A DNA stretch of 64,000 nt, taken from positions 2,377,970 to 2,441,969 of the forward strand of contig NC_067136.1 of NCBI RefSeq assembly GCF_021347895.1. The letters are read 5' to 3'. This document shows positions 11,761-25,387 of the stretch, piece after piece (position 1 is the first letter of the stretch; every line of letters begins with the position of its first letter). Source of the DNA: Acanthochromis polyacanthus. Its lineage: Eukaryota > Chordata > Actinopteri > Pomacentridae. The position numbers and the translations under genes are program-made. Below the pieces are notes generated by a model. It saw only the letters and a program-made list of their open reading frames with translations, was not told the origin of the DNA and did no database searches.

Positions 11761-12598
11761 ATTTTTCAGCACTGACCTTCAAAAGAGAGAAAGAAAAAAA
11801 AAAAAAGACTCCCACCATCTGTGGAGGTGAAACATGCAACCATTGTGCACACATGCACTAAATGGTTAATTCAAACACTACAAACTTATTGACAAAGCAA
11901 TAAATCAAAACAGCCTCACCACCTAAATATCATATTGTAGTAATTTAATCAAGGCCAGTAGCAGCAGACTTCATTTAAAGTAACCTCCATGTGGAAGTTA
12001 CAGCACCGAGGAAATTTATCGTACTTTCAAAGTATTTCCTTGTTTGTGGTCATACATTAAACCATTTTGAAGAAAGAAGTTAATGAGATCTCATGTTACA
12101 AACTGAATAGAATGAGATAATTTACAACTCTGCACCATTTGTGTAGATTGTTTTTCTTTAATATTTAGTCAGAGACAGATGAACTGGTGATGGTGAGTCC
12201 AGCCCAGACAGACTGAAGACGGTCGTGGATGTGCTGTGACCAACTGTAGGACCTGCCTCAGAAATCATCAGTTTTATTAATCCACTTTCTGAACCTCTGG
12301 TAAAAAAAAAATAAAAAAAAAATCACACATTAATCTACCCGGGTAGTTCAAACTGAACTTCAAGAACTCATTTCATTGTTTTTTTTTTTTCAGAGCTCTC
12401 TTTTGTTTTTTGTAATATAAACAATGGTGCTGTACATGTTTTGTTGTTCCTGAAAGGCAGCAAAAATCATCAACAGTTCATCACCAACTCCTACTGATGA
12501 GTCATTTAAGATATAAACTCCTATAGGACCTAGATCCATGTTGATGTCTACATCTACCCCACCTGGTTAGGACCATCAGTGCTACATATCTATGTATC

Positions 12599-13151
12599 TG
12601 TCATGATCTAGGTTGTGATGTGAACCCAAGCAGCAGGCACAGACAAGCGGGTGAATTAGTAGTGATTTAATAACATAAAAATATATATAAACAGAAAAAT
12701 TTTTAATCACAGAAGCGGGGAAAATAACAGTGGAGAAACTAACTGAACTGAACTAAGGGTGGACCCACAGGTCGAGGTAAAAACCAAACATAGAACTAAA
12801 TTAACTAAGGAGGAAACTCACGGACCAGTCCGGGGAACAGAAGACGAGATCAGGGGGGAGAGAAGCAGAAGGAGATGGGGGGGGTAGCGATGGCCAAGGG
12901 GCAGATAGTCCAAGGACAGGCGGAGGTGGAAAAGCAGAGCCGGCAGGGTAATCCAACTGAGAGAACTGAGTCCTGGTAACGGCGTGTGGTTTGCAGAGTG
13001 CAGCATGGAGGATGAGACAATGAACCAGCAGTGAGTTGTGAGGAGAGTCGGGCTTTATGCTGCGCTGATCACTGACTGAGTGCAGCTGTGCTCTGTCACA
13101 GCCGCTGGTAATTAGTCTGATTGCCGAGCAGGAGAGGGAGGAATCATGACA
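12599..13151. mobile_element. Solo-LTR-like unit
   Basis: A 553-bp unit begins TGTCATGA and ends TCATGACA, so it opens with TG, closes with CA and has an 8-bp terminal palindrome as many LTRs do. The flanking pentamers are GTATC (12,594-12,598) and ATATC (13,152-13,156), a 4 of 5 match that could be a mutated target duplication. No retroelement gene is attached. A non-autonomous DNA element is an alternative. Nothing was recognised between 13,152 and 14,350. Confidence 0.45.
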
Positions 13152-14349
13152 ATATCATTGATCTTTTACTTCATGTTGATGGGTCATGGTGAGAGATGAT
13201 TGACCACGTTTGTGGATATAATGTGTTTTAATTTGATTGAAGGAATGCAGCCATCTCTCCATCTGAGAGGAGTTAACCAAAAATTATCTGCAAACTTTCT
13301 TCACGCCCTCAGTGCACACCTTCAGACCTTGGAGATTAAAAGTAGAAGGCTGCTTTAGTCATCCTTTTTAGTTCTCTTTTGCTCTTTTTCTTCGCTCACG
13401 GCGCTCTTTTTCTCCTTTTTGTTTTTTTTCACTTTTTGTTTATTTGAGACTTCTTGTTTAGATAATACTCACCTTCATTCTGAATCTGAGCTCATATGTT
13501 TGATTATTTTAAACAAAGACAACAAGAATCAATAGAAACTCAGCTTTTGTAATCACTCAATTTTACCCCGCCTTCGCTCTCAGTTTTTCCGAACTTTTTG
13601 TGGAATCTGTCTGATGCCAAACGTTGCTGAAAACACAATGAGAGCCACCGTTAATAGTACAGCTATTCTTCATCAACCCTGAGGAGCAGGCTGTCTGCTG
13701 ACACACCACCTCCTGTGTTCCAACGTTGGAAGTCTGCTCGTAGAATTCTCATGCTGCTGAGAGCTCCACAGGAGAACTTGTTGCCTAGCAACCACACAGC
13801 GCTTCAGGACCAGACAGCCTGAGTCCATCATGGAGAAGTTTCTGGTCTAACCACCGCTGTTCCAGCCAAAGGAGGCTCCAATCCAGCCACAAAGTGGGCA
13901 AGGCCAACCTTTCCGTCTGCTCTAGATTGGGCTGATGGTGCAATAACTTAATAACAGAGGTTAAATGTATTTATTCATAAGCGTATTGATCGTAAACTCA
14001 GACCACAGATCCATAACAGTAGATTGTTAGCTAACTACCCTCCTTTCACCATAATCCTCTTCATTTAGTTGGTTAATCTGACATCACACATTTACTATCC
14101 ACACTCCAGTTTCACTGTATATAACTCATGTGTATTCTGTTAGTAGACAAGTTAATCAACAGTTTTCATTTAGAGCAGTTCATGGTCTCATGTTTCTCTA
14201 TGTTTGGGAACTGAGGTCAATTCAATCAGAGCATCAGACATTCAGCTAACAGACTGATCAACTTCATTTCAAGTAAAGTCTCTTTGACACTGAATCTAAA
14301 TTGATCATTCTCTCAGTAAACTGAGATGGTCCTCCTAAATTAATGAGTG

Positions 14350-15180
14350 CACTTTAATTACAAAGTGTAGTTATGCTACACTTCCCCGGGCAAATTTAAA
14401 CAGTCGGCCAAGCACAGGAATCAGTTCTGGAAAATGTTGCAGAGCAGAAAGTGGTCCAAGTGAAGTGAACTGTAGTATTTGGTGAAGCATACAAACATGG
14501 TGCACACATGGACTAACATTCTGATCCAAACACTCCAAACATGTAAACAAAACAACAGAACAAATAAGCCTCACAGCCTCAATATTCTGTAATTTAGCAG
14601 AGCTTAGTCTCAGCATACATCATTTAAAGTAACATCTGTGTGTAAACTATAGAACTGAGTAAACATTCAGATTCACCTCATGTCTGTCTTTGTGCAACAA
14701 CAATCAGCATTTACATTCTAATTTGTTTTTCTGGCCTTAGGTTGTGATGACAACAGGTGAAGTAGGTCATTATGAGGGGTTCTGTTTCCACCACTGTCTT
14801 CCTGACAGGTTCCATCTCAGTTGTCGTCCTCTGGAGTGGACCCACCAGATTCTTGTTTTGGACCCACTCTATAGACTGTCCTCACCACTGACCTTATACT
14901 TGAAGGAACACCACATCAACTAGTGGTGGTAATGAAAGAGTTCCACATTATGTCGTCTTTCTTCAGAGGACAAATTTAAATAGTCGTCCAACCACAGTTA
15001 TGGCAGAGCACAAAGTGGTCCAAATGAAGGTAACTGTGATAGTTGTGTAACAAAAAGGTCACTTCAGGTCACAGACTGTGGCTCCATGCTTTGTTGATCA
15101 ATGCAAACCAGATGTAAATCCACCTGTCCTCACCTGTTTAAACCAGTTTACTTATTAGTGGTTATAGTCCATCCTGTTCC
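14350..15180 (+). repeat. Dispersed local repeat, copy 2
   Basis: 14,908-15,160 repeats the ACTAGTGGTGGTAATGAAAG family of 11,340-11,760. 14,550-14,830 recurs reversed at about 22,290-22,560 (blocks ACATCATTTAAAGTAACATC and CACTGTCTTCCTGACAGG). The arrangement indicates repeated shuffling of one intergenic sequence. Confidence 0.55.
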
Positions 15181-15610
15181 TCCTCTCACACTGACTTGAA
15201 AGTCTTATTTGTTGACATAAACATGGATATTTTCCATTTACCTTGATGCTTCTTTACATTTTAAACTCCTCTTTTCTTGAAACTTTTTCATCAGAAGCCC
15301 AAACCTTTAGGAGCCACTTAAATGCTTCTGATTGTTGACGACATTTCAACATCATCTTGTTTCTATACGTAATAAGAATCAAGAATCAAGAATCAAGAAA
15401 TCTTTATTCTCATTGTGTTTCTGTTGTGGAAAAAATTATATAGTTCAGCCATGATCGATCGATGTATGAATAAAAACTCGGAGGAGTCCAGAAGTGCGTT
15501 TGTCCGTTTATTGATGCATCAAAAAGAGACAGGCAGCTTGCAGCAAAGCGGAACTGCAAGTGCGCCTATAAAGGAGAAACACTCTATTCTTAAAGGTTCA
15601 GTTGTACATA

Positions 15611-17241
<1,631 letters not shown>

Positions 17242-17806
17242 TACACACCCATAGAGAGTTCATTATCTGCTTGGTTGCAGACGTTGTTTTTTCCTAAAAC
17301 ATTGCAAATCTCAGAATGTACAGACAGTCACCCCCCTTAGGTAGAAACTTCCTGTGGTTTATCAACTGCCACAAAACCAGAAGTGTAAGCATAAAATGGG
17401 GAAGGATGAGCGTTAAGTGATACCAAGAGCTGGGTTCAGTGGATGGTGACGTTTACCATTTGGGGTGTCTTGAGGAACAAACACAGACAGAGCATCTAGG
17501 CTAGGTCACAGAGAGTTCAACAGTGTCAAAGGTTCAACTGTACTTGTCATGTAGCAAAAGGCATAGGAATCTTATTTCCTCATTTATAGATGTCAAGCAG
17601 TAAGAAAATGTGTATTTTAAAATATCAAAGCAGCTTTGAATAATAAGGCTTCAAATAATAAAATTTCCATTACAGTTCTTGTAGCAACTTGATTTGTTCT
17701 AATTGCTCATCTGTTCAGTGTTGTATGCAGTGGTGTAGTCTAGTCAGTGGGTATACTCCAGCCTCATAAATCAAAGCCACGTCATGTTCTCATATGTGTG
17801 TGTGCA

Positions 17807-17808
<2 letters not shown>

Positions 17809-17896
<88 letters not shown>
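17809..17896. repeat. (CA)n microsatellite
   Basis: Uninterrupted CA dinucleotides for about 88 bp, immediately before the 27-bp minisatellite. Confidence 0.98.
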
Positions 17897-17897
<1 letters not shown>

Positions 17898-17973
17898 CAG
17901 CTCCTTTATTTCAAACTACCAATTAGATACTTATAGACATTATAGCGTCAGCAGCTCCTCCTCCTGCCATCAG

Positions 17974-18702
17974 GTAGAGCTGATGTTTCCTCTTCATCAG
18001 GCAGTGCTGATGTTTCCTCTTCATCAGGTAGAGCTGATGTTTCCTCTTCATCAGGTAGAGCTGATGTTTCCTCTCCATCAGGTAGAGCTGATGTTTCCTC
18101 TTCATCAGGTAGAGCTGATGTTTCCTCTCCATCAGGTAGAGCTGATGTTTCCTCTTCATCAGGTAGAGCTGATGTTTCCTCTTCATCAGGTAGAGCTGAT
18201 GTTTCCTCTTCATCAGGTAGAGCTGATGTTTCCTCTCCATCAGGTAGAGCTGATGTTTCCTCTTCATCAGGTAGAGCTGATGTTTCCTCTTCATCAGTTA
18301 GAGCTGATGTTTCCTCTCCATCAGGTAGAGCTGATGTTTCCTCTTCATCAGTTAGAGCTGATGTTTCCTCTTCATCAGGTAGACCTGATGTTTCCTCTCC
18401 ATCAGGTAGACCTGATGTTTCCTCTCCATCAGGTAGAGCTGATGTTTCCTCTCCATCAGGTAGAGCTGATGTTTCCTCTCCATCAGGTAGAGCTGATGTT
18501 TCCTCTTCATCAGGTAGACCTGATGTTTCCTCTTCATCAGGTAGACCTGATGTTTCCTCTCCATCAGGTAGAGCTGATGTTTCCTCTCCATCAGGTAGAC
18601 CTGATGTTTCCTCTTCATCAGGTAGAGCTGATGTTTCCTCTTCATCAGGTAGAGCTGATGTTTCCTCTTCATCAGGTAGAGCTGATGTTTCCTCTTCATC
18701 AG
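17974..18702. repeat. 27-bp minisatellite, 27 copies
   Basis: A 729-bp array of a 27-bp unit (GTAGAGCTGATGTTTCCTCT followed by TCATCAG). Variants sit at few positions (GAG/GAC, TTC/TCC, GTA/TTA). Because 27 is divisible by three, frames stay open on both strands and give a 9-residue peptide repeat (VELMFPLHQ on plus, MKRKHQLYL on minus). I treat these as artefacts of the array: there is no splice or gene context and the array lies inside a hAT element. Confidence 0.97.
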
Positions 18703-19398
18703 GCTCCCTTTCCTAAACGTTAACCTTATCTCCAGCTGTAGTGTTCCCTAAAGCGGCAGTATTCACAGGACAAGCAACAGGCTTATTAAAACACTGAAAT
18801 GGTTTCATTTAGCTTTGCTTTCTTTTTCTTATTTTTTCTCCACTGACTGATGTTGGGTCATTAGAAGTTCTAGACTCATGTCCCTCTTCTTCTAAGCCAG
18901 GGGTATTCAGCTAAAATTCAGAGAGGTCCAGTCAGCAAAGGTCCAGAACATCATAATGTCTAACTTGAGTTACTGTGATATATGCTGATGTAACCTGGTA
19001 GTTTTATTAGAGTCTGCCTGTAATCAAATACTGACCGTCAGATAAATTCAGTACGGTTCAAAAACATTTTGACATTTATTAATAAATAACTTATATGTAA
19101 CTGTATATCTTAAAATAAAGTGCAGAACTTAAAAAAAACATGACTGAACAACCTGAACCAACTTCTATACATCTTTTACAATACATAAATCTCATAAATG
19201 TAAACATTTGAACACTTTTACATTTTTGTCTGTCTCATATCACTCCCCTAATATCTCTGCAGCTTAATGGGAGAACTGAGCTGCTGCTTGTTTGAGCCGT
19301 TCTCAAAACATATTTTGATTATGTTCATAGTTGAGAAAGCTGCCTTACAGCTGTTTGCTGAGCCAAACATGGTCAGCATGTGACCACAGTCTGTCCTC

Positions 19399-20324
19399 TA
19401 GAGATGTATAAGGCACAAAAGATACGACTCTCAGAGCCGATGCTTTGTAGTGAATCTGAAGAGCCGACTCCTAACGTATTTAATGGAGTATGGAGTTTAA
19501 CACTGTCCTAGCAGAAAACATGTTACTGGATCCTAGATGAAAGAAGGTTGCCTTCAGTGACAACAGAGCTGTTGATGAGAAACTTCAGAGAATAAGAGCA
19601 GCAGTCTGACACCTCCACCATTAGAGGACCAAGTGGAGGAGGAACCTCAAACTTCTGCTGTGTGGAGCCTCTTTGATGGAAGAGCTACAGGAGATGATTC
19701 AGGAGAAATCCTACAGCTGATGTGGTAATGGAGGATCATATCTAGAGGAAGCCCTCATCCAACCAGCAGACGACCCACTGAGCTGGAGCAGGACAAGGCC
19801 TCAGTCTGCCCCACCTGGTGAAGGTGATGGAGGAGAGACAACTTCTTCCATCTGAGAGAATCTTCTCAAAAACACGGCAGATATTCACTGAAAGAAGAAA
19901 TGTATCAGCCCATCTAAGCTCAGCCATCTGATTTTTCTGAATGTCAGCCTGCTCTGAGGACATTTATACTGTTTGAATACTGAGTCTGGTTCTGGTTCTG
20001 TTCTGGTTCTGTGGGTTCATGTGCAGAGTTTTGTTCATTTATTTTTTGTGCAAAAAAGTTTGGTTGAAATAATAAACAAAAGCAAGAATACCTGTTTTTG
20101 TAACAGAGCAAATGTACAAAATGAGTCAATTATAAGGCTTCTCATAAAAACACTGAATGAAAAAGAGTTTGTCAAAACACAAATGATTCATATTTGCCTG
20201 GTTAGGCAAAAACATTAGACTACAAAGAATAATAAATTAGGAGCCATTTGGGAGCCGAAAGAACCGGCTTTTCTTTGGAAGCAGTGCCAAAAGCTCTCTG
20301 AAAAGAGCTGAACTTCCATCACTA
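19399..20324. mobile_element. Nested hAT element with transposase C-terminal relic
   Basis: Flanked by an 8-bp duplication CTGTCCTC (19,391-19,398 and 20,325-20,332). The ends begin TAGAGATG and, on the other side, TAGTGATG in reverse complement. Around 19,835-19,945 a plus-strand stretch reads LPSERIFSKT..IFTERRN, the conserved C-terminal dimerisation region of hAT transposases, before stops appear. It therefore inserted into the larger hAT element and then decayed, keeping only about 926 bp. Confidence 0.85.
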
Positions 20325-21089
20325 CTGTCCTCTTTGTCGCTTATCTCTCAGCTGCTTTTTGAAGGCAGAGCTGCGTAATGCAGCGACGTCATTGGCTGAG
20401 TAGCGTCACGTGGGATGCCTGAACTCCTACATAATTGGTCTGTGCGTTTCTGAGCTGATAGACCAATGATAAACACCGGTAAAATAGAAGCGACCTGTCA
20501 AATTTACATCCAGTTTGGGTCTGGATCCGGACCGCGGTTGGCCTTTAGTGAGCACTGTTCTCAGCCAGACACCTTCCCCCATCCCATACAACTTCACCTC
20601 TTCCTAACACAGAGAAGACGAATTTATGAACGGGAAAGTGAACGTTATGTCAAAAAAACATACTAATACATGTGTTTGCACATTTTTAAGTCCTTATATG
20701 GAAATTCGGGACCTTTTCTAGTGGGTATAAGGCATATATCTGCGTGTTTACATCCCTGGGTATACGTATCTTTGCGCATTTTTAAGTGGGTATATGGAAA
20801 TTTGGAAAATTTTCTCGTGGTGGGGTGTATACCTGCGTATCACGTAGACTACACCACTGGTTGTATGTGCAGGTTTACATACACGATATAAAGAAATGTC
20901 TTTGAGATGATCACAGTGTATCATTTATATTACAAGGTTTACAAGGTTTTAGCTTGGACTTGATTTAGTTACTGAATACAATTTAAACCCAGACTCGGAC
21001 CAACTGAAGAGAAAGTGTTCATATTAAAATGACCGCTAATGGGGAAATTGGGCCGAGAGGTCAAAAAGGTTAAGAACTCCTGCTCTAGT

Positions 21090-22205
21090 CTGTCTTTTAA
21101 ATAAGTGGTGACACTGAGGAGTTGGAGCTTTATAATCACCAGGAGATGATAATATTGAATACTCAACTGAAGTCAGTGAGATGGATTCTCACATATTTAC
21201 CAGCTGATTGTAGGGAGGACTTGGAGGCCAACCACATCAACTAGTGGTGGTAATGAAAGAGTTCCACATTATGTCGTCTTTCTTCAGAGGGCAAATTTAA
21301 ATAGTCGTCCAACCACAGTTATGGAAAATGTTTCATAGCACAAAGTGGTCCAAATGAAGGTAACTGTGATAGTTGTGTAACAAAAAGGTCACTTCAGGTC
21401 ACAGACTGTGGTTCCATGCTTTGCTGATCAATGCAAACCAGATGTAAATCCACCTGTCCTCACCTGTTTAAACCAGTTTGCTCATAAGTGATTCCCTGTT
21501 GGGATACATGAAGAGACAAAACATGAATGAAAAATGAGCCCAGAGACAAACATTATGGATGTACATTACATAAGGCTATTCATCAGTCACTGAGACACTG
21601 GACAATAAACAAGTTGTTTTCTGTATCACTGGTTTCCACATCTTTTTGCTGAGACCCACAAAATAACAGAGATTTATGACTCCCACCATCTCTGGAGGTG
21701 AAACATGCAAACATTGTGCACACATGCATGAATTTAATGACAAAACAACAGAACAAAATATCCTCACAGTGTCTGGGAGTGACAGAGAGTGACACATCTC
21801 TGTTATTTTGAGGGTTGGGGTTAAAAAATGTGGAAACCAGTGGTACAGAAAAAAACATGTTATTAGTCAGTGTTGCCTCAGTGACTGATGAAGAGAATTG
21901 TGGAATGTACATCCATAATGTTTGTCTTTGTCTCATATCACCTCATGTTAGTGAACTGGTTTAAACAGGTGAGGACAGGTGGATTTACATCTGGTTTGCA
22001 TTGATCAGCAAAGCATGGAACCACAGTCTGTGACCTGAAGTGACCTTATTGTTGAACAACTATCACAGTTACCTTCATTTGGACCACTTTGTGCTATGTA
22101 ATGTTTTCCATAACCGTGGTTTGATGAATATTTAAATTTGCACTATGAAGAAAGACAACATGATGCAGAACACTTTTATTACCACCACTAGTTGATGTGG
22201 TCAGC
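21090..22205. repeat. Near-palindromic local repeat
   Basis: The plus-strand repeat blocks of 21,232-21,640 are followed by the same blocks reversed at 21,830-22,205. Examples are ACTAGTGGTGGTAATGAAAG at 21,240 against its reverse complement near 22,180, and GATGTACATTACATAAGGC near 21,558 against a related reversed block near 21,905. Arms of roughly 400 bp meet around 21,735. Diverged copies; no gene. Confidence 0.65.
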
Positions 22206-22734
22206 CTCCAAGTGGAAGGCTAGTGAAGAGGACAGTCTGAAGGATGGGTCAAAAACAAGAATCTGGAGGGCCTGCTACAGATGGCAGCAACTGAGATGGA
22301 ACCTGTCAGGAAGACAGTGGTGGAAACAGAACCCCTCATAATGACCTACTTCACCTGTTGTCATCACAACCTAAGGCCAGATAAACAAATTAGTATGGAA
22401 ATGATGATTGTTGTTGCACAAAGACAGACATGAGGTGAATCTGCTGCTGCTACGTTCTGAATGTTTACTCAGTTCTATAGTTTACACATGGATGTTACTT
22501 TAAATGATGTATGCTGCTACTAACCTCTATTAAATTACTATTTTATTCTGTTTTTTTGTTTATATGTTTGGGGTATTTGGATCAGCCTATTAGTCCATGT
22601 GTGCATCATGTTTGCATCAGGTGAGGACAGGTGGATTTACATCTGGTTTGCATTGATCAACAAAGCATGGAACCACAATCTGTGACCTGAAGTGGCCTTA
22701 TTGTTGAACAACTATCACAGTTACAGTCATTTGT

Positions 22735-23825
22735 ACCACTTTCTGCCATATAACAGACTGTTCTGACTGCTCCACTTGGTGGCAATAAAGCACAAGAAAA
22801 ACAAACAGCTCTGATCCTGTAATAAGTGGAAACACTCCATCCTGTTTCTCTGACAGGTCAAGGAAGGACATAGATTCAGTTTGTGTTGAAACAAAACTGT
22901 CACAGGTTTGTGGAGAACCCAGATGTAGAAACTAACGAGGTGGAGGAGATCAGAGACTTACTGAAGAAGGTGTTGATTTATGAAAGTGAATTACAAGGTG
23001 TGCTTATTTGTGTCTGTGTGACCCTGTGATGGACTGAGATCTGTCCAGGTGTCCCCTGTCTTCATCCTATGTCAGCTGTGACCCCACAAAGGATAAGGTG
23101 ATGGACAGATAATGGATGGATGGATGGATGGATGGATGGATGGAATTACAACGCCTACACTTGGACCACTTTGTGCCATGCAGTGTTTTCCATCATTACG
23201 TCTTATTTAAATTTGCCCTATGAATAAAGACGACATAATGTTCATTACCACCACTCTTATCTGTGGTCTGCCTCTAAGTGTGAGGCCGTTGGTGATGATA
23301 GTCTCAAAGGCGGGTCGAAGACAACAGTATCTGGTGGACCTGCTCCAGAGGCCAGCAACAGAGATGGAACCAGTCGTGAGACCAGGGGTGGAAATAGAAC
23401 CCCTCTGGAGGTTGAGTAGGAGGTGGGAGTCTGGCAATGGAGGAGCATCTCTCAGACAGTTGGCCATTAGTGAGCCGTGGCCTGAACCCCCCAGGAGGCC
23501 AGTTGTTGAAATGGAACCCCTCTGGAGGCTGGTGGAGAGGGCAGTCTGAAGGACAGCCCAAAGGCAAGAATATCTGGCAGGTTGTCTCTTTCACTTTTCC
23601 CTAAAATATCTTTGATCTTCCATGGATTATTAGCTTCCAATATTGAATGAATGAATGAATGAATTTATGAGTTGGTGGGTTACTTAGATTGTGGAACTAA
23701 TCACTGCCTTTTCTGTTTACTTTAAGTGCATACTGCAGTACAAAGTGGGTACTAATTCTAATCGTATGCATACATACTACATGTTTTCCTGCACTCTGTA
23801 TAATTTGGTTTCATACATATTCCAT
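22735..23825. repeat. Inverted partner of 2,036-2,960
   Basis: Reverse-complement blocks of the 2.0-3.0 kb repeat: the TGGAGCAGTCAGAAC-type block near 22,750, the TCCTTCCTTGACCTGTCAGA block reversed near 22,860, and GCATACTGCAGTACAAAGT near 23,728. Confidence 0.65.
23111..23144. repeat. (TGGA)n microsatellite
   Basis: About eight uninterrupted TGGA units. Confidence 0.97.
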
Positions 23826-25387
23826 TGGAATAGTAGAACCACACCCCTGTGACTCAGACACACATGCAAAGAATGCATCAGCTTCAAACTGAAAAACAGC
23901 AACAACAAGGTTTATTCATTCGTTTAAGATCAAGTCAGGACAATGAAGTAGATTCACAGTCACAGAGCAGTTTGAGCTTTTAACCTGGAGGGGGCGTTTT
24001 ACAGCTATTCGCCTCATGTATTAGAACTTTAAACGTGTTCAGGGCAACACAGACTTCTGTAACATCTGATGAAACATGAAAGGAAAACAAATACAAACTC
24101 CTCCCTGACACAAAAAAGTGCCTCAAATGTGCAAGAAAGTGAAGTGTTGGTGTAATTACTGTCACTGCCAGAAGGACGAGGCAAAGGTTCCACACTGCAG
24201 GTTTAAACAGGGGCAGTTCTGCAGACAAAAACCTTTTTTTACTATCAGGACTGGAAAACATCTCAGCAGGTCAGAAAGACATGTTGTTTTTTAAATAAGT
24301 GTAGAAATAAAACTCAACAAATGTCACCATTTCAGAGCCACACAACAGTAGAAAACAGACTGAAGCACTGAATGATCAACTTTCAAACCATCCAAGAACT
24401 GATCATGTGAGATGTGAACATCTGGGGGGGAAATGAAATGAATGTGAGATTAAATATGTGATATATATAAATGTCAGGAATATGCAAATTCAACATGTAA
24501 ATAGTGAAATATGTCCAGGATGTGGAGTCACCACTTTTTCTCTTGTGTTCGTAACACTTGGAAAATGTTTGGCACCATTTTTTTCTTTTCTTTTTTTGTG
24601 GAAAATAAAGGAATTAAACTTTCTTTTTTGACCTTTTTTTTTTTTAGATTTTATACCTTAGCAATCATTCTTCACAGATAACATTTTTGAGTTCTCTCCT
24701 TCTTCATGTTGTTCTGTTCCCAAAGAGCTGCAGGACTTTAGATTGAAAAATGAACCGGAGTGAAGAAAAACATGACGGGACCAAAAACTAGACACAAACT
24801 GCTGCTTGGAGTTCACAGCTTTAATGACCTGCAACAGCTTCACTGACAAATATTTACTTCTGGAAGATCTGCTGGACTGATTTCTGCACAAAAGCCCAGA
24901 AAAAGTGAAATGATGAATGTGAGAGTTCATAGTGAGTCCATGTGCAGCAGTGTCAGCTTATTGTTCTTCTGCTTCCATCTAGAATTCATGGAAAATTGAT
25001 CCTAGTTTTAACATCAGTTCACATCATTTATTATCACTGAGAGAAAATATTTACAGAAACATGGAGAACACCTGCTACATATGTGATCAGCATCTGGATT
25101 TGTTCTTTCTCTTGTGTCTTTGTCTGATTTCAGTCCTACTCTGCCCCCTGCAGGCCTCATTCAGAATAACAACAGGTTAAACATGTTTTTACTGCCATTA
25201 AAACCAGGAAATCATAGAAAATCAGTCTGTTTTTATCAGAAAAACAGCTTGTAAACTTGTAAACAAACAGAGATGCAGACGACATGACTGTGGATGAAAT
25301 GTGAGAATCAGCCTCCAGATGTCTCATTACCTGATTCATTCTCACCTATTTACAGTCCTTCACTCTGTCTTCTACTTCATCACACTT
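23826..25387. other. 3' flank of Fc-receptor-like gene A, no gene seen
   Basis: No convincing exon or element. Reverse-strand AATAAA signals (TTTATT on plus at about 23,911 and 25,027) could terminate gene A transcripts, which run leftward from 27,265. Confidence 0.35.

Larger units (their letters stand above)
17728..20859. mobile_element. hAT-type transposon, expanded and non-coding
   Basis: Ends are CAGTGGTGTAGTCTA at 17,728 and its near reverse complement (TAGACTACACCACTG) ending at 20,859. The 8-bp flanks are GTTGTATG at both 17,720-17,727 and 20,860-20,867, a perfect hAT-length target duplication. The interior holds a (CA)n tract, a 27-bp minisatellite, A/T-rich filler and a second hAT element. 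No transposase frame belonging to this element was found, so it is non-autonomous or gutted. Confidence 0.9.

Noticed and set aside
17974..18702. A 309-codon repeat protein (VELMFPLHQ units), or a CRISPR-like array
   Set aside because: Frames are open on both strands only because the unit is 27 bp. There are no unique spacers, no gene context, and the array lies in a hAT element of a vertebrate genome.
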